A stretch of 64,000 bases of DNA from Afipia carboxidovorans OM5 (GTDB taxonomy: Bacteria; Pseudomonadota; Alphaproteobacteria; Rhizobiales; Xanthobacteraceae): assembly GCF_000218565.1 (NCBI RefSeq), contig NC_015684.1, positions 3,484,001 through 3,548,000 on the forward strand, in the 5' to 3' direction. Under the pieces are notes generated by a model. It was not told the DNA's origin and did not search any database. It saw only the letters and a program-made list of their open reading frames with translations. Shown here piece after piece: positions 1 to 8,432 of this stretch. Positions within the stretch are counted from its first letter, which is position 1. Each line of letters opens with the position of its first letter. Made by a program: the position numbers and the translations under genes.

Positions 1-116
1 AGCGAGACAACCGAATCCACAATCTGCCGCTCGACCAGGCCGCCCATTTCGGCAACGAGGCGCGCGAGCTCCTGCAGGTCTTCGTCGAACGCTTTCGCGG
101 TGTGTTCAAAAGCCAT
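1..116 (-). CDS. phoU: PhoU phosphate-signalling regulator, N-terminal part only (cut by window edge)
   Basis: The first 38 codons are visible and begin MAFEHTAKAFDEDLQELARL, the usual PhoU N-terminus, which forms the first helix of its helical bundles. PhoU links the Pst transporter to the PhoR kinase and damps the Pho regulon when phosphate is plentiful. The ATG lies 24 bp downstream of the pstB stop in the same direction, so this is the last visible gene of the pst operon. The rest lies beyond base 1. The call rests on the N-terminal sequence plus position after pstB, the usual order in rhizobia. Confidence 0.88.
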   Translation of the reverse strand, partial: MAFEHTAKAFDEDLQELARLVAEMGGLVERQIVDSVVS

Positions 117-140
117 CTTAGTTCTCCGAAACCAAAGCCG

Positions 141-968
141 TTAGCCGAAGCGTCCGGTGATGTAATCCTGGGTGCGGCGGTCGGCCGGCGAGGTGAAGAT
201 TCGGCTGGTCTCGTCGAATTCGACGAGTTCGCCGAGATACATGAACGCCGTGTAGTCCGAGCAGCGGGCCGCCTGCTGCATGTTATGAGTGACGATCGCG
301 ATGGTGTAGTCCTTCTTCAGTTCCGCGATCAGTTCCTCGATCTTCGCCGTCGAGATCGGGTCAAGCGCCGAACACGGCTCGTCGAACAGGATCACCTCGG
401 GCCGCACCGCAACGGTACGCGCAATGCACAACCGCTGCTGCTGGCCGCCGGAGAGGCTGAGACCACTCGCGCCGAGTTTATCCTTCACCTCGTTCCACAG
501 TGCGCCGCTGCGCAACGCCTGCTCGACGCGGCCGTCCATCTCCGACTTGGAGATCTTCTCATAGAGGCGAACGCCGAAAGCGATGTTCTCGTAGATCGTC
601 ATCGGAAACGGCGTCGGCTTCTGGAACACCATGCCGATCCGCGCCCGCAGCAGATTGAGGTCGAGCCGCGGATCGAGAATGTCGGTACCGTCGAGCGTGA
701 CGCTGCCTTCCGCGCGCTGGCCCGGATAGAGATCGTACATCCGGTTGAAGATGCGAAGCAGCGTCGACTTGCCGCAACCCGAAGGGCCGATGAAGGCCGT
801 CACACGGTTGGTGGCGATCGACAGGTTGATGTTCTTCAGTGCGTGGTGCTGGCCGTAATAGAAATTCAGATTCCGAACGGCGACCTTGGCCGGCACGTCG
901 AGATCGATCACGGGCGGCGGGACAGCCGGACGGGAACCGGCGGCAGCGAGCGAAGATACGTCGGTCAT
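141..968 (-). CDS. pstB: Phosphate ABC transporter ATP-binding protein PstB
   Basis: This is the cytoplasmic ATPase that drives high-affinity phosphate import through PstCA. Seen in the 275-residue protein: Walker A GPSGCGKST at 61-69, ABC signature LSGGQQQR at 172-179 and Walker B VILFDEP at 192-198 followed by the D-loop SALD. The first 25 residues are a proline-rich extension ahead of the normal PstB start. The start codon overlaps the pstA stop by 4 bp, so translation is probably coupled. The length and motifs leave little doubt about the family. Confidence 0.97.
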   Translation of the reverse strand: MTDVSSLAAAGSRPAVPPPVIDLDVPAKVAVRNLNFYYGQHHALKNINLSIATNRVTAFIGPSGCGKSTLLRIFNRMYDLYPGQRAEGSVTLDGTDILDPRLDLNLLRARIGMVFQKPTPFPMTIYENIAFGVRLYEKISKSEMDGRVEQALRSGALWNEVKDKLGASGLSLSGGQQQRLCIARTVAVRPEVILFDEPCSALDPISTAKIEELIAELKKDYTIAIVTHNMQQAARCSDYTAFMYLGELVEFDETSRIFTSPADRRTQDYITGRFG

Positions 969-1837
969 TTTACGGTCCTCTCAGCGCCGATCAGTCGCGC
1001 CCCGATATTCAGCGCCAGCACGGCAAACGTGATCAGCAGTGCGCCGCTCCACGCCAATTCTTTCCAATAGGCGTAGGGGCTCTGCACGAAGTTGTTGATG
1101 GTGACGGGAAGGTTCGCGACGGTGTGGGTCAGGTCCACACTGAAGAACTGATTGCTCAGCGCGGTGAACAGAAGCGGTGCGGTCTCACCGGCAACGCGCG
1201 CGGTCGCCAGCAGAATGCCGGTGATCAAGCCCGCGCGCGCGGCACGATAGGCAATGCGCTTGATCACGAGCGAGCGCGGCAGGCCCAATGCAGATGCCGC
1301 CTCGCGCAGCGAATTCGGCACCAGCAGCAGCATGTCCTCGGTGGTGCGCACGACGACCGGGATCACAATCACCGCGAGCGCAAGCGACCCCGCGAGCGCC
1401 GAGAACCCGCCCATCGGGACCACGACCGCGCCATAGATGAACAGGCCGATGATGATCGAGGGCGCGCTGAGCAGAATATCGTTGATGAATCGGATCACCG
1501 GCGTGAGACGATCATGCTTGCCGTACTCGGCAAGATAGGTGCCCGCGAACATGCCGATCGGCGCGCCGACACCGACGCCGATCACGGTCATCATGATGGA
1601 GCCGACGATGGCGTTCAAAAGGCCGCCTTCGGAAGCGCCGGGCGGCGGCGTGTTCTGGGTGAAGAGCTGCCAACTCATCCCGGCAAGGCCATTATAAATG
1701 AGCGTGAACAGGATCATCGCGAGCCAGGAAACACCGAACGCGGCAGCCCCGAAGCACAGCACGCGGATGACAAAATCACGGCGGCGGCGGGAGGCATAAA
1801 TCGGATTAACGGTCTGATTATTATCAGTCTGTTTCAT
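965..1837 (-). CDS. pstA: Phosphate ABC transporter permease PstA
   Basis: One of the two inner-membrane permeases of the Pst phosphate importer. The 290-residue protein has a short charged N-terminus with a basic stretch (SRRRRDF), then about six hydrophobic segments, the first near 28-50. The coupling loop EAASALGLPRSLVIKRIAY near residue 180-198 carries the EAA motif that contacts PstB. It starts 3 bp after the pstC stop and overlaps pstB by 4 bp. Similarity to PstC and its position between pstC and pstB identify it. Confidence 0.96.
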   Translation of the reverse strand: MKQTDNNQTVNPIYASRRRRDFVIRVLCFGAAAFGVSWLAMILFTLIYNGLAGMSWQLFTQNTPPPGASEGGLLNAIVGSIMMTVIGVGVGAPIGMFAGTYLAEYGKHDRLTPVIRFINDILLSAPSIIIGLFIYGAVVVPMGGFSALAGSLALAVIVIPVVVRTTEDMLLLVPNSLREAASALGLPRSLVIKRIAYRAARAGLITGILLATARVAGETAPLLFTALSNQFFSVDLTHTVANLPVTINNFVQSPYAYWKELAWSGALLITFAVLALNIGARLIGAERTVK

Positions 1838-1840
1838 GGC

Positions 1841-2839
1841 TCAGCTCCCCGCCTTCTTCTGCAGACGCAGCAGCATCAGCCGCGCGGCGGCGAGCACAAA
1901 GAACGTCAGCACGAACAACAGCAGGCCGAGCAGCATCAGGCTCGATTGATGCAGACCGTCGCTCTCGGCGAATTCGCTTGCGATCGCCGCGGAGATCGTA
2001 GTGCCGGGCGCGAAGATCGACGGCGAGATGCGGAACGAGTTGCCGATGATGAAGGTCACCGCCATCGTCTCGCCGAGTGCACGGCCGAGCGCCAGCATGA
2101 CGCCGCCGATGACGCCGACGCGCGTATAGGGCAGCACGACATGGCGCACGACCTCCCAGGTGGTGCAGCCGACGCCGTAAGCGGCCTCCTTCAACACCGG
2201 CGGCACGGTCGCGAACACATCGCGCGAGATCGCGGTGATGAAGGGCAGCACCATGATCGCAAGGATCAACGAGGCGTTGAACAGGCTCAGGTAAGACGGC
2301 GGGCCGCCGAAAATGGAGCCAAGGATCGGCACGCCCTCAAACAGATTGATGAAGAACGGCTGGATCGTGTTCGCGAGGAACGGTCCAAGGATGAAGAAGC
2401 CCCACATGCCGTAGATGATCGAGGGGATGCCGGCGAGCAGTTCAACCGCCATGCCGATCGGCCGGCGCGCCCACATCGGACACAACTCGGTGAGGAAAAT
2501 CGCAATGCCGATACCGACCGGGATCGCGATGATCATGGCGATGACCGAAGTCAGGATCGTGCCGTAGACCGGGCTCAGCGCGCCGAGGACCGGCGGATCG
2601 GCGGATGGTGCCCAGCGCTGCGTTGTCAGAAACGCGCCGCCGAACTCCACGATCGCGGGCCACGAACCGACAATGAGCGAAATGATGATGCCGCCGAGCA
2701 GCAGCAGAACCAGGAGCGCGCAGATGCGCGTGGTCCAATAGAACGTCCGGTCGCCAAGCTTGAAAGCATTCAGCGCACGGGTGCGGTCATAGGGGCCTGC
2801 CGACTCCATCGCACTAGCATGTACGGCCATGTCCACCAC
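1841..2839 (-). CDS. pstC: Phosphate ABC transporter permease PstC
   Basis: Second inner-membrane permease of the Pst system (332 residues). It has a hydrophobic first helix near 36-58, a periplasmic loop, then further helices with the EAA-type loop KEAAYGVGCTTWEVVRHVVLP that docks on PstB. The 5' end is GTG GTG GAC ATG. I chose the first GTG because a GGGGA ribosome-binding sequence lies 5 bp upstream; the ATG at 2830 is an alternative. A strong stem-loop separates it from pstS. Confidence 0.95.
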   Translation of the reverse strand: MVDMAVHASAMESAGPYDRTRALNAFKLGDRTFYWTTRICALLVLLLLGGIIISLIVGSWPAIVEFGGAFLTTQRWAPSADPPVLGALSPVYGTILTSVIAMIIAIPVGIGIAIFLTELCPMWARRPIGMAVELLAGIPSIIYGMWGFFILGPFLANTIQPFFINLFEGVPILGSIFGGPPSYLSLFNASLILAIMVLPFITAISRDVFATVPPVLKEAAYGVGCTTWEVVRHVVLPYTRVGVIGGVMLALGRALGETMAVTFIIGNSFRISPSIFAPGTTISAAIASEFAESDGLHQSSLMLLGLLLFVLTFFVLAAARLMLLRLQKKAGS

Positions 2840-2918
2840 GCCAATCCCCTATTTCCTGCAACGCCTGATTGTCCGGAAGCCTTGCGGAAAACACCCTTCC
2901 GCAGCGGGTATCGGAGAA

Positions 2919-2944
2919 GGAAGGAGCGCCCTGGCGCTCCTTCC
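2919..2944 (-). terminator. Strong stem-loop between pstS and pstC (attenuator or mRNA-stabilising hairpin)
   Basis: GGAAGGAGCGCC at 2919-2930 and GGCGCTCCTTCC at 2933-2944 form a perfect 12 bp inverted repeat with almost no loop, starting 12 bp after the pstS stop. No T-run follows on the transcribed strand, so it is more likely a partial terminator or 3'-end stabiliser that keeps pstS mRNA more abundant than pstCAB mRNA. Binding-protein genes are commonly expressed this way. Confidence 0.75.
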
Positions 2945-2955
2945 GAATTCCCCGA

Positions 2956-3981
2956 TCAGCTCTTGATCTCGGAGGTCCAGGTCTTCTCGATCTGCTTCAC
3001 GACCGAGTCCGGCATCGGGATGTAGTCGAGCTCCTCGGCCATCTTGCCGCCCTTCTCGAACGCCCACTTGAAGAACTTGATGGCTTCGGCGGACGCCGCC
3101 TTATCGGCCGGCTCCTTGTACATCAGGATGAAGGTCGCCGCAGTGATCGGCCAGGAGGTCTCACCCGGCTGGTCGGTCAGGATCACGTAGTAGCCCGGTG
3201 CATGCGCCCAGTCGGCGTTGGCGGCCGCAGCCTGGAACGACGCAATGGTCGGCTGCACGGTCTTGCCGGCCTTGTTGATCAGCGCCACGTGGGTCAGCTT
3301 GTTCTGCTTGGCATAAGCATACTCGACATAACCGATCGAGTTCTTGGTCTGACCGACATTACCGGCAACACCTTCGTTGCCCTTGGCGCCGACACCCACC
3401 GGCCACTCGACGGCAGTGCCCGAACCGACCTTGGACTTCCATTCGGCATTGGCCTTGGACAGATAGTCGGTGAAGTTGAACGAGGTGCCCGAACCGTCGG
3501 AGCGACGCACCACCGCGATCGCATCGGAGGGAAGCTTCAGGTTCGGATTGAGCTTGGCAATCGCCGGGTCGTTCCACTTGGTGACCTTGCCGAGATAGAT
3601 GTCACCAAGCACTTCGCCCGAAAGAACGAGTTCACCCGACTTCACGCCCTCGACGTTCACGACGGGAACGATCGCGCCCATCACCATCGGCCACTGCAGG
3701 AGGCCGTCCTTATCGAGTCTATCGGCCTTGAGCGGCGCGTCGGTCGCGCCGAAGGTCACGGTCTTGGCGAGGATCTGCTTGATGCCGGCGCCCGAGCCGA
3801 TCGATTGATAGTTCAGGCCGTTGCCCGTCTCTTTCTTGTAGGCATCGGCCCATTTCGAATAGACCGGGAACGGGAAGGTCGCGCCCGCACCGGTGATGTC
3901 AGCCGCCATCGCCGGGAGCGAAAAGGCGGACGCCGAGGCGGCAACGAAGCCGGCAGCGACGATGGTTTTGAAGAAATTCAC
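2956..3981 (-). CDS. pstS: Periplasmic phosphate-binding protein PstS
   Basis: Captures inorganic phosphate in the periplasm and delivers it to PstCA. The 341-residue precursor has a Sec signal peptide, with likely cleavage after AMA at 24-26. It is followed by the family hallmarks DITGAGATFPFPVYSKW, the phosphate-contact loop RSDGSGTSFNFTDYL near 160-174, and the C-terminal ITAATFILMYKEP. The Pho box upstream fits strong induction by phosphate starvation through PhoB. Confidence 0.97.
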   Translation of the reverse strand: MNFFKTIVAAGFVAASASAFSLPAMAADITGAGATFPFPVYSKWADAYKKETGNGLNYQSIGSGAGIKQILAKTVTFGATDAPLKADRLDKDGLLQWPMVMGAIVPVVNVEGVKSGELVLSGEVLGDIYLGKVTKWNDPAIAKLNPNLKLPSDAIAVVRRSDGSGTSFNFTDYLSKANAEWKSKVGSGTAVEWPVGVGAKGNEGVAGNVGQTKNSIGYVEYAYAKQNKLTHVALINKAGKTVQPTIASFQAAAANADWAHAPGYYVILTDQPGETSWPITAATFILMYKEPADKAASAEAIKFFKWAFEKGGKMAEELDYIPMPDSVVKQIEKTWTSEIKS

Positions 3982-4051
3982 TGGCTCTCTCCATGTGGTC
4001 AGCGAGGACCAATTCGGCCCGCGGCGGTCGCTTTAGAGGCGCCCCATGGAG

Positions 4052-4085
4052 CTTTTATAAAGGTTGGATGACAGCGCTGTGACAG
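4052..4085 (-). promoter_or_regulatory. Pho box and -10 region of the pst operon
   Basis: On the minus strand 4085-4068 reads CTGTCAC-AGCG-CTGTCAT, two 7 bp direct repeats spaced by 4 bp. This is the PhoB-binding consensus. About ten bases downstream is TTTATAA (near 4060-4054), a good -10 element at the spacing expected when PhoB replaces the -35 contact. It lies about 70-100 bp upstream of the pstS start. phoR is the neighbouring gene. Confidence 0.88.
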
Positions 4086-4111
4086 CGGCAAGCACTTGAA
4101 ATCATGTCGAT

Positions 4112-5413
4112 TTAAGTGTCGGTCCGCGACTTGAACGGTGGAAAACAAACGGTGAAAGTCGCCCCTTTTCCGAAAACGCTTTCGATCAACAGTCGCCCGC
4201 CGTGGCGGCTCACGATATGCTTGGCGAGCGACAGGCCAAGACCGGTGCCGCCCTGGGCGCGGCTGTCACCGACATCGGTACGATAGAATCGCTCGGTGAG
4301 ACGCGGCAGATGCTCCGGCGCGATGCCCGGACCGTAATCGCGAACCGCGACGCGAACCTCCGGCGTCCCCTCGTCCGGCGATACTTGTGTGAGTGATACC
4401 GTGACCCGGCCGCCCGAGGCACCATATTTCAAGCCGTTCTCGATCAGGTTCTCGAACACCCGCAGCAGTTCTTCGGTATCGCCGGAAATGAAGACCGGCC
4501 CCTCCGGCAACTGCGTTTCGATCACGACGCCGCGCTCGCCCGCCAGCACTTCGAGCCCGTCGACCACCTGCCGCAGGATGGCGACGAGATCGACCCGTGC
4601 CTCGGGGCGCACATGGGCACTGAGTTCGACGCGGGAGAGCGACAAGAGGTCATCGATCAGCCGCGCCATGCGGGTGGCCTGAGCGTGCATGATCCCGAGA
4701 AACCGCTCCCGCGCCTTGGGGTCATCGCGCGCGGGGCCCTGCAGGGTATCGATGAAGCCGGACAGAGCGGCGAGCGGCGTCCGCAATTCGTGGCTTGCGT
4801 TGGCCACAAAGTCGGCGCGCATTTCCTCAGCCCGGCGCAGCGGCGTCTGATCGCGGAATGTCATCAGAAAACAGTTGTCGATCCCGCCGAATTCCGTCGG
4901 CACCTGCAGCGGCGTCACCGCAAGCTCCATCCAGCGCTCGACCGGCACGCGCTCGACATAGGTCGCCCGCTGCGGCTCCCGCGTCGCGATCGCATCGCGC
5001 AGTGCCGCGATGATTTCCGGCGAGCGGAGCGCGAACAGCGCCAACTCCCGATGGCGCAACGCCGGCGCAATCTGCGCGGCCTGCGCATTCAGATGGAGGA
5101 CGCGCCCGACCCGATCGAGCAGCACCGTCGGCTCCGGCATCGCCGCAATAACGGCACGCACCGCCATTCCCTCGGTGATCTGCTCGCCGCCGCCTGCCCC
5201 ACGCGCAGGCATGTTGGCCTGCATCTGAAGCGGCACCATGGCGACGCCCGCGATGCAGAAGAAGACGAGGACGGCGCTCGAGAGTTTCAGGTCATGCATC
5301 AGCACCAGCGTCGCGAGCGAGATGCCGGCCACCAGGATCACGAGGCTGGAGCGCCGGAGCTGCTGCAGCCAGTACGGCTTGGAGAACGGAGGAGGAGATG
5401 CATCGACCGTCAT
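4112..5413 (-). CDS. phoR: Phosphate-regulon sensor histidine kinase PhoR
   Basis: Membrane histidine kinase that phosphorylates PhoB when phosphate is scarce. The 433-residue protein has two adjacent hydrophobic segments (about 24-38 and 45-62), a PAS-like domain (about 85-190) and a HisKA box FVANASHELRTPLAALSG with His208. The C-terminal HATPase domain shows NLIENGLKYGA, DYGPGIAPEHLPRLTERFY and GTGLGLSLAKHI. It is upstream of pstS in the same direction and overlaps the preceding membrane-protein gene by 4 bp. phoB is not in the window. Confidence 0.93.
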   Translation of the reverse strand: MTVDASPPPFSKPYWLQQLRRSSLVILVAGISLATLVLMHDLKLSSAVLVFFCIAGVAMVPLQMQANMPARGAGGGEQITEGMAVRAVIAAMPEPTVLLDRVGRVLHLNAQAAQIAPALRHRELALFALRSPEIIAALRDAIATREPQRATYVERVPVERWMELAVTPLQVPTEFGGIDNCFLMTFRDQTPLRRAEEMRADFVANASHELRTPLAALSGFIDTLQGPARDDPKARERFLGIMHAQATRMARLIDDLLSLSRVELSAHVRPEARVDLVAILRQVVDGLEVLAGERGVVIETQLPEGPVFISGDTEELLRVFENLIENGLKYGASGGRVTVSLTQVSPDEGTPEVRVAVRDYGPGIAPEHLPRLTERFYRTDVGDSRAQGGTGLGLSLAKHIVSRHGGRLLIESVFGKGATFTVCFPPFKSRTDT

Positions 5414-6450
5414 GAAGGGCCTGGTGCCGAGATATCGTCATGCCTGTGCGGGCCCGACGGTCTCCGCCGCGCCAGAGCGCCCAGAATGACTTCCCGAAGC
5501 AACAATAGCATGACCGAAATCATAAACGGTGTGATGTAATAAAGCACCCGGAACAGCAGCATCCCCGCCAGCAGTTCTTCCTTGTTGAACTGGCTGTCGA
5601 AGTGCGTGAGGCCGTAGAGCATGGCCGCGTCGAACACGCCGAGCCCGCCCGGCGAGTGGCTCGCAAAGCCGAGCAGCGTCGCGGTGACAAAAATCACCGC
5701 CACGACGACGAAGCCGACATGGGGCTCATTCGGCATCAGCATATACATCGCAAGCGCGCAGAAGCTGAGGTCGATGATGCCGATCATGATCTGCACGAGG
5801 GTCAGCGGGCCCCCGGGCAGCACCACGGTCCAGCTTCCGCGCCCGACATGGCGCGGGCGAGACGACACCCAGGCGACATAGCCGACGAGGCCCGCGAGCA
5901 GGACAATGGCGAGGACACGGTTCAGCCAGATCGGAAGCTGGTCGATCGATGAGGCCGCTTCGGGGTGATAGACGATGCCAATGCCGAGCACCGCCACATT
6001 GCCGAGCCAGAAGGTGAGCCCGGCGAGGAAGCAGACCTTGGCCACATCGATGGCGGTCATGTCCCACGACGAATAAATCCGGTAGCGCACCGCGCCGCCG
6101 GTGAAGACGCTGGCGCCGACATTGTGGCCGATCGAGTAGCTGGTGAAGCCCGCGAATGCCGCGACCCGATAGGGAATCTCGGTTTTGCCGATCGCCCTTA
6201 GTGCAAAGAAATCGTAGAAGGTGAGCGTGAAATATCCCGCCGCAACGCACAATCCGGCGAGTAGCACCGTTTTCACCTCGGTCCCGCGCAACGCCTTGAG
6301 CAGCTCATCGAGATCGATGTCGCTCAGCATCTGATAGAGAATGTAGAGGGCAAAGCAGATGACCGTGATGCTCAGCACGACGCCCAGCTTCTGCAGGATT
6401 TGCTTTTCTCGCAGAAACGCCAACGTCCTGCGCAGGAAATCAAGCATCAA
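5410..6450 (-). CDS. UPF0104 / lysylphosphatidylglycerol-synthase transmembrane-domain family protein
   Basis: A 346-residue multispanning membrane protein with roughly eight hydrophobic segments. It resembles the flippase half of MprF/YbhN-type proteins. The signature GGAVRYRIYSSWDM near 119-132 and the late motif SHSPGGLGVFDAAMLYGL are typical. There is no catalytic aminoacyl-PG synthase domain, so any lipid substrate is unknown. Its stop overlaps the phoR start by 4 bp (ATGA), so the two are probably co-translated. That suggests, but does not prove, an envelope role linked to phosphate status. Confidence 0.82.
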   Translation of the reverse strand: MMLDFLRRTLAFLREKQILQKLGVVLSITVICFALYILYQMLSDIDLDELLKALRGTEVKTVLLAGLCVAAGYFTLTFYDFFALRAIGKTEIPYRVAAFAGFTSYSIGHNVGASVFTGGAVRYRIYSSWDMTAIDVAKVCFLAGLTFWLGNVAVLGIGIVYHPEAASSIDQLPIWLNRVLAIVLLAGLVGYVAWVSSRPRHVGRGSWTVVLPGGPLTLVQIMIGIIDLSFCALAMYMLMPNEPHVGFVVVAVIFVTATLLGFASHSPGGLGVFDAAMLYGLTHFDSQFNKEELLAGMLLFRVLYYITPFMISVMLLLLREVILGALARRRPSGPHRHDDISAPGPS

Positions 6451-6566
6451 ATCCTCAAAGCCTCTCCGTCCCCGGCATCGTCCTAGCAGACCGCTCGCGG
6501 GATCGCGAGATAAAGCGTAAGGCTCGCGGCGCGCCGTGACTGACCGTCGCAGAGGCCTGAGTGGCC

Positions 6567-6875
6567 TCAGGTTTCATCGCTGCGGGTCATCCCCGGCCGA
6601 ACCAAAAGCACATAGCGCAGCCAGGAACCGACACAGGCCGCCACGAGATAGGCACCAAACATGACCAGGCCAAGATCGAGCCAGTAGCCCGGCCGCCCCG
6701 GCAACTGGCGCGACAATGACAGTGCCACCAGGGCAATGACGACTGCAATGGTCCAGCGCAGGTTGACGCGGGTCTGGGAGCGGACACGGGAGATCGGCGA
6801 AACCCAGCCCGTCGCGAAGCCAAGTGCCGCGGCGCCCGCGATCCATCCCCAGTTGAAGGCCACCAGAAAACTCAT
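6567..6875 (-). CDS. Small inner-membrane protein, unknown function
   Basis: A 102-residue protein with three hydrophobic segments (about 5-23, 40-56, 66-90) separated by basic loops such as RVRSQTRVNLR. I do not recognise the family. Its ATG follows the stop of the OmpA/BON gene by a single base, so it is almost certainly translated from the same mRNA and may help position that protein in the envelope. Hydropathy and operon linkage support a real gene. Confidence 0.7.
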   Translation of the reverse strand: MSFLVAFNWGWIAGAAALGFATGWVSPISRVRSQTRVNLRWTIAVVIALVALSLSRQLPGRPGYWLDLGLVMFGAYLVAACVGSWLRYVLLVRPGMTRSDET

Positions 6876-6876
6876 C

Positions 6877-8277
6877 TCACTTCACCAGAAATTCGATGCG
6901 GCGGTTCTGCGCCTTGCCTTCTTCAGTATCATTGGGCGCGATGGGCCGGCCGCTGCCGAAGCCGATCGCGGTGATGCGCTCGGATGGAACGCCCGCCTTG
7001 ATCAGATAGTCGGCAACCGACTGCGCGCGACGGTTCGACAGCGCAAGGTTGCTCTCCGCGTCACCATTACTATCGGTGTGGCCGGTGATTTCGATCTGCG
7101 ATGTCGAGCATCGCAGGACGACCTCCACCAGACGATCGAGAAGGCCGACCGAATCCGGATCGATCACTGCCTTCCCGGTCTCGAACCGGATTGTTCCCTT
7201 CCCGAGCAGACCGCCCAGCAATTGCTGGCAGATCGTGGCATTCACCGGCGCGGCGATCGGTTTCACCGACAGTTCGGCCTGCTGTTTCCAGCCCTGCGGC
7301 AGCTTGGAGGCAAGCTCTTCGCCGATCTGCTCGCTCGCTGCAGGATAAAGCGCATCGCCCGTCAGTTTGATGTTGCGGTCCTGGATCGTCAGCGTGCCGG
7401 TCGAGAGCCGCGACAGCCCCTTCAACGCAAGCATCGCCGCGGCCATGAACCCCTGCGGCGCGCCTGCGCTCGCCTTCAGTTTGTCTTCCACCTTCTCGCC
7501 GACGAACTTGCGGGTGATCGCGTTGACGATGGCGGCGTGAGCGTTGTTGTCGGGCACATATCCGCTCAGCACGAGCGTCGAGGCCACAGGATCCTTGTTG
7601 ATCTGAAACAGATAGGGGGGCGCCCGCAGGTCGTTCTTCTCGACCGTGTAACCCTCGGGAAGATTCTTCAGCGCCGCCGAGATTGCCTCGCGCCCGCCGA
7701 TCTCACGCGCAAGACCCGTCAACTCCACCTTGGTGCCGGCAAGCGACAGGCGGCCTTCCTTGAGCTTGGACACCTGATCGATCAGGAGAAGCGCCGCGGC
7801 ATCGAAGCGCACCGGCGCACCGCGCGCGAGCGCCATCTGGTCTACCACCTCGGCGCCATTCGCGGCATTGCGCGCAGCCTCGAGAAGCCGTGCCTTGATG
7901 GCGGGCAGCGGCGCATTGCCGCTCAGCGTCACATGGACGACATCGCGTTCGACCGACCAGTTGAAGGGAAACACTTCCGCAATCAACTGGGTCTCGTCGC
8001 GCACGAGCCGCACACCCGGCACGCTCGCAACCTGATCGACGGCCGCCCGGCGGCCCTGTTCGGAGAACGCATCGGCCGACAGCCGCACGTCGCGGCCCGA
8101 CACCTCGATCTGGGTCTTGTCCAGCACCGATTCTTTCAGCACCGCCCCGGTGCGGGCCGTTAATTGCTGCTCGACCGGCCCGGTTCCCGTCCAGGCCGCC
8201 GCAACCCACAGCACCGCCAGCGGGATTACCCCCGGCCACCACCGCCGCACCCAGTCGGAAAACGCGCTCATTCCCAC
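6877..8277 (-). CDS. OmpA-family protein with BON-like repeats and N-terminal membrane anchor
   Basis: A 466-residue envelope protein. A single hydrophobic helix (about 13-30) anchors it. Then come repeated modules of about 100 residues that look like BON domains. The OmpA C-terminal peptidoglycan-binding domain begins around 345 and includes IRFETGKAVID, EITGHTDSNGD, NLALSNRRAQSVADYLI and NRRIEFLVK. The layout recalls mycobacterial ArfA (Rv0899), but that is only a domain-level comparison. It probably ties the inner membrane to peptidoglycan. It is the first gene of a two-gene unit and is divergent from the deacetylase gene. Confidence 0.85.
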   Translation of the reverse strand: MGMSAFSDWVRRWWPGVIPLAVLWVAAAWTGTGPVEQQLTARTGAVLKESVLDKTQIEVSGRDVRLSADAFSEQGRRAAVDQVASVPGVRLVRDETQLIAEVFPFNWSVERDVVHVTLSGNAPLPAIKARLLEAARNAANGAEVVDQMALARGAPVRFDAAALLLIDQVSKLKEGRLSLAGTKVELTGLAREIGGREAISAALKNLPEGYTVEKNDLRAPPYLFQINKDPVASTLVLSGYVPDNNAHAAIVNAITRKFVGEKVEDKLKASAGAPQGFMAAAMLALKGLSRLSTGTLTIQDRNIKLTGDALYPAASEQIGEELASKLPQGWKQQAELSVKPIAAPVNATICQQLLGGLLGKGTIRFETGKAVIDPDSVGLLDRLVEVVLRCSTSQIEITGHTDSNGDAESNLALSNRRAQSVADYLIKAGVPSERITAIGFGSGRPIAPNDTEEGKAQNRRIEFLVK

Positions 8278-8432
8278 CCTTCAGTATGGAGACATGAGAA
8301 AAATCAAACCCTTGCGGCGGTGTCAATTTGGAAGATGCCGTTGCGCGCATCAATCCTGAACGCGACTCTGGATAACCTATTCTTCAACCGATTCTGCCAC
8401 AAACCGCCTTTGTGTCCCCCTTGGAAAGGTCC

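Noticed and set aside
839..3025. Very long plus-strand open frame opposite pstA and pstC
   Set aside because: It is antisense to well-conserved permease genes. High GC keeps stops rare in this frame, and the translation is a low-complexity Arg/Asp/His string with no domain.
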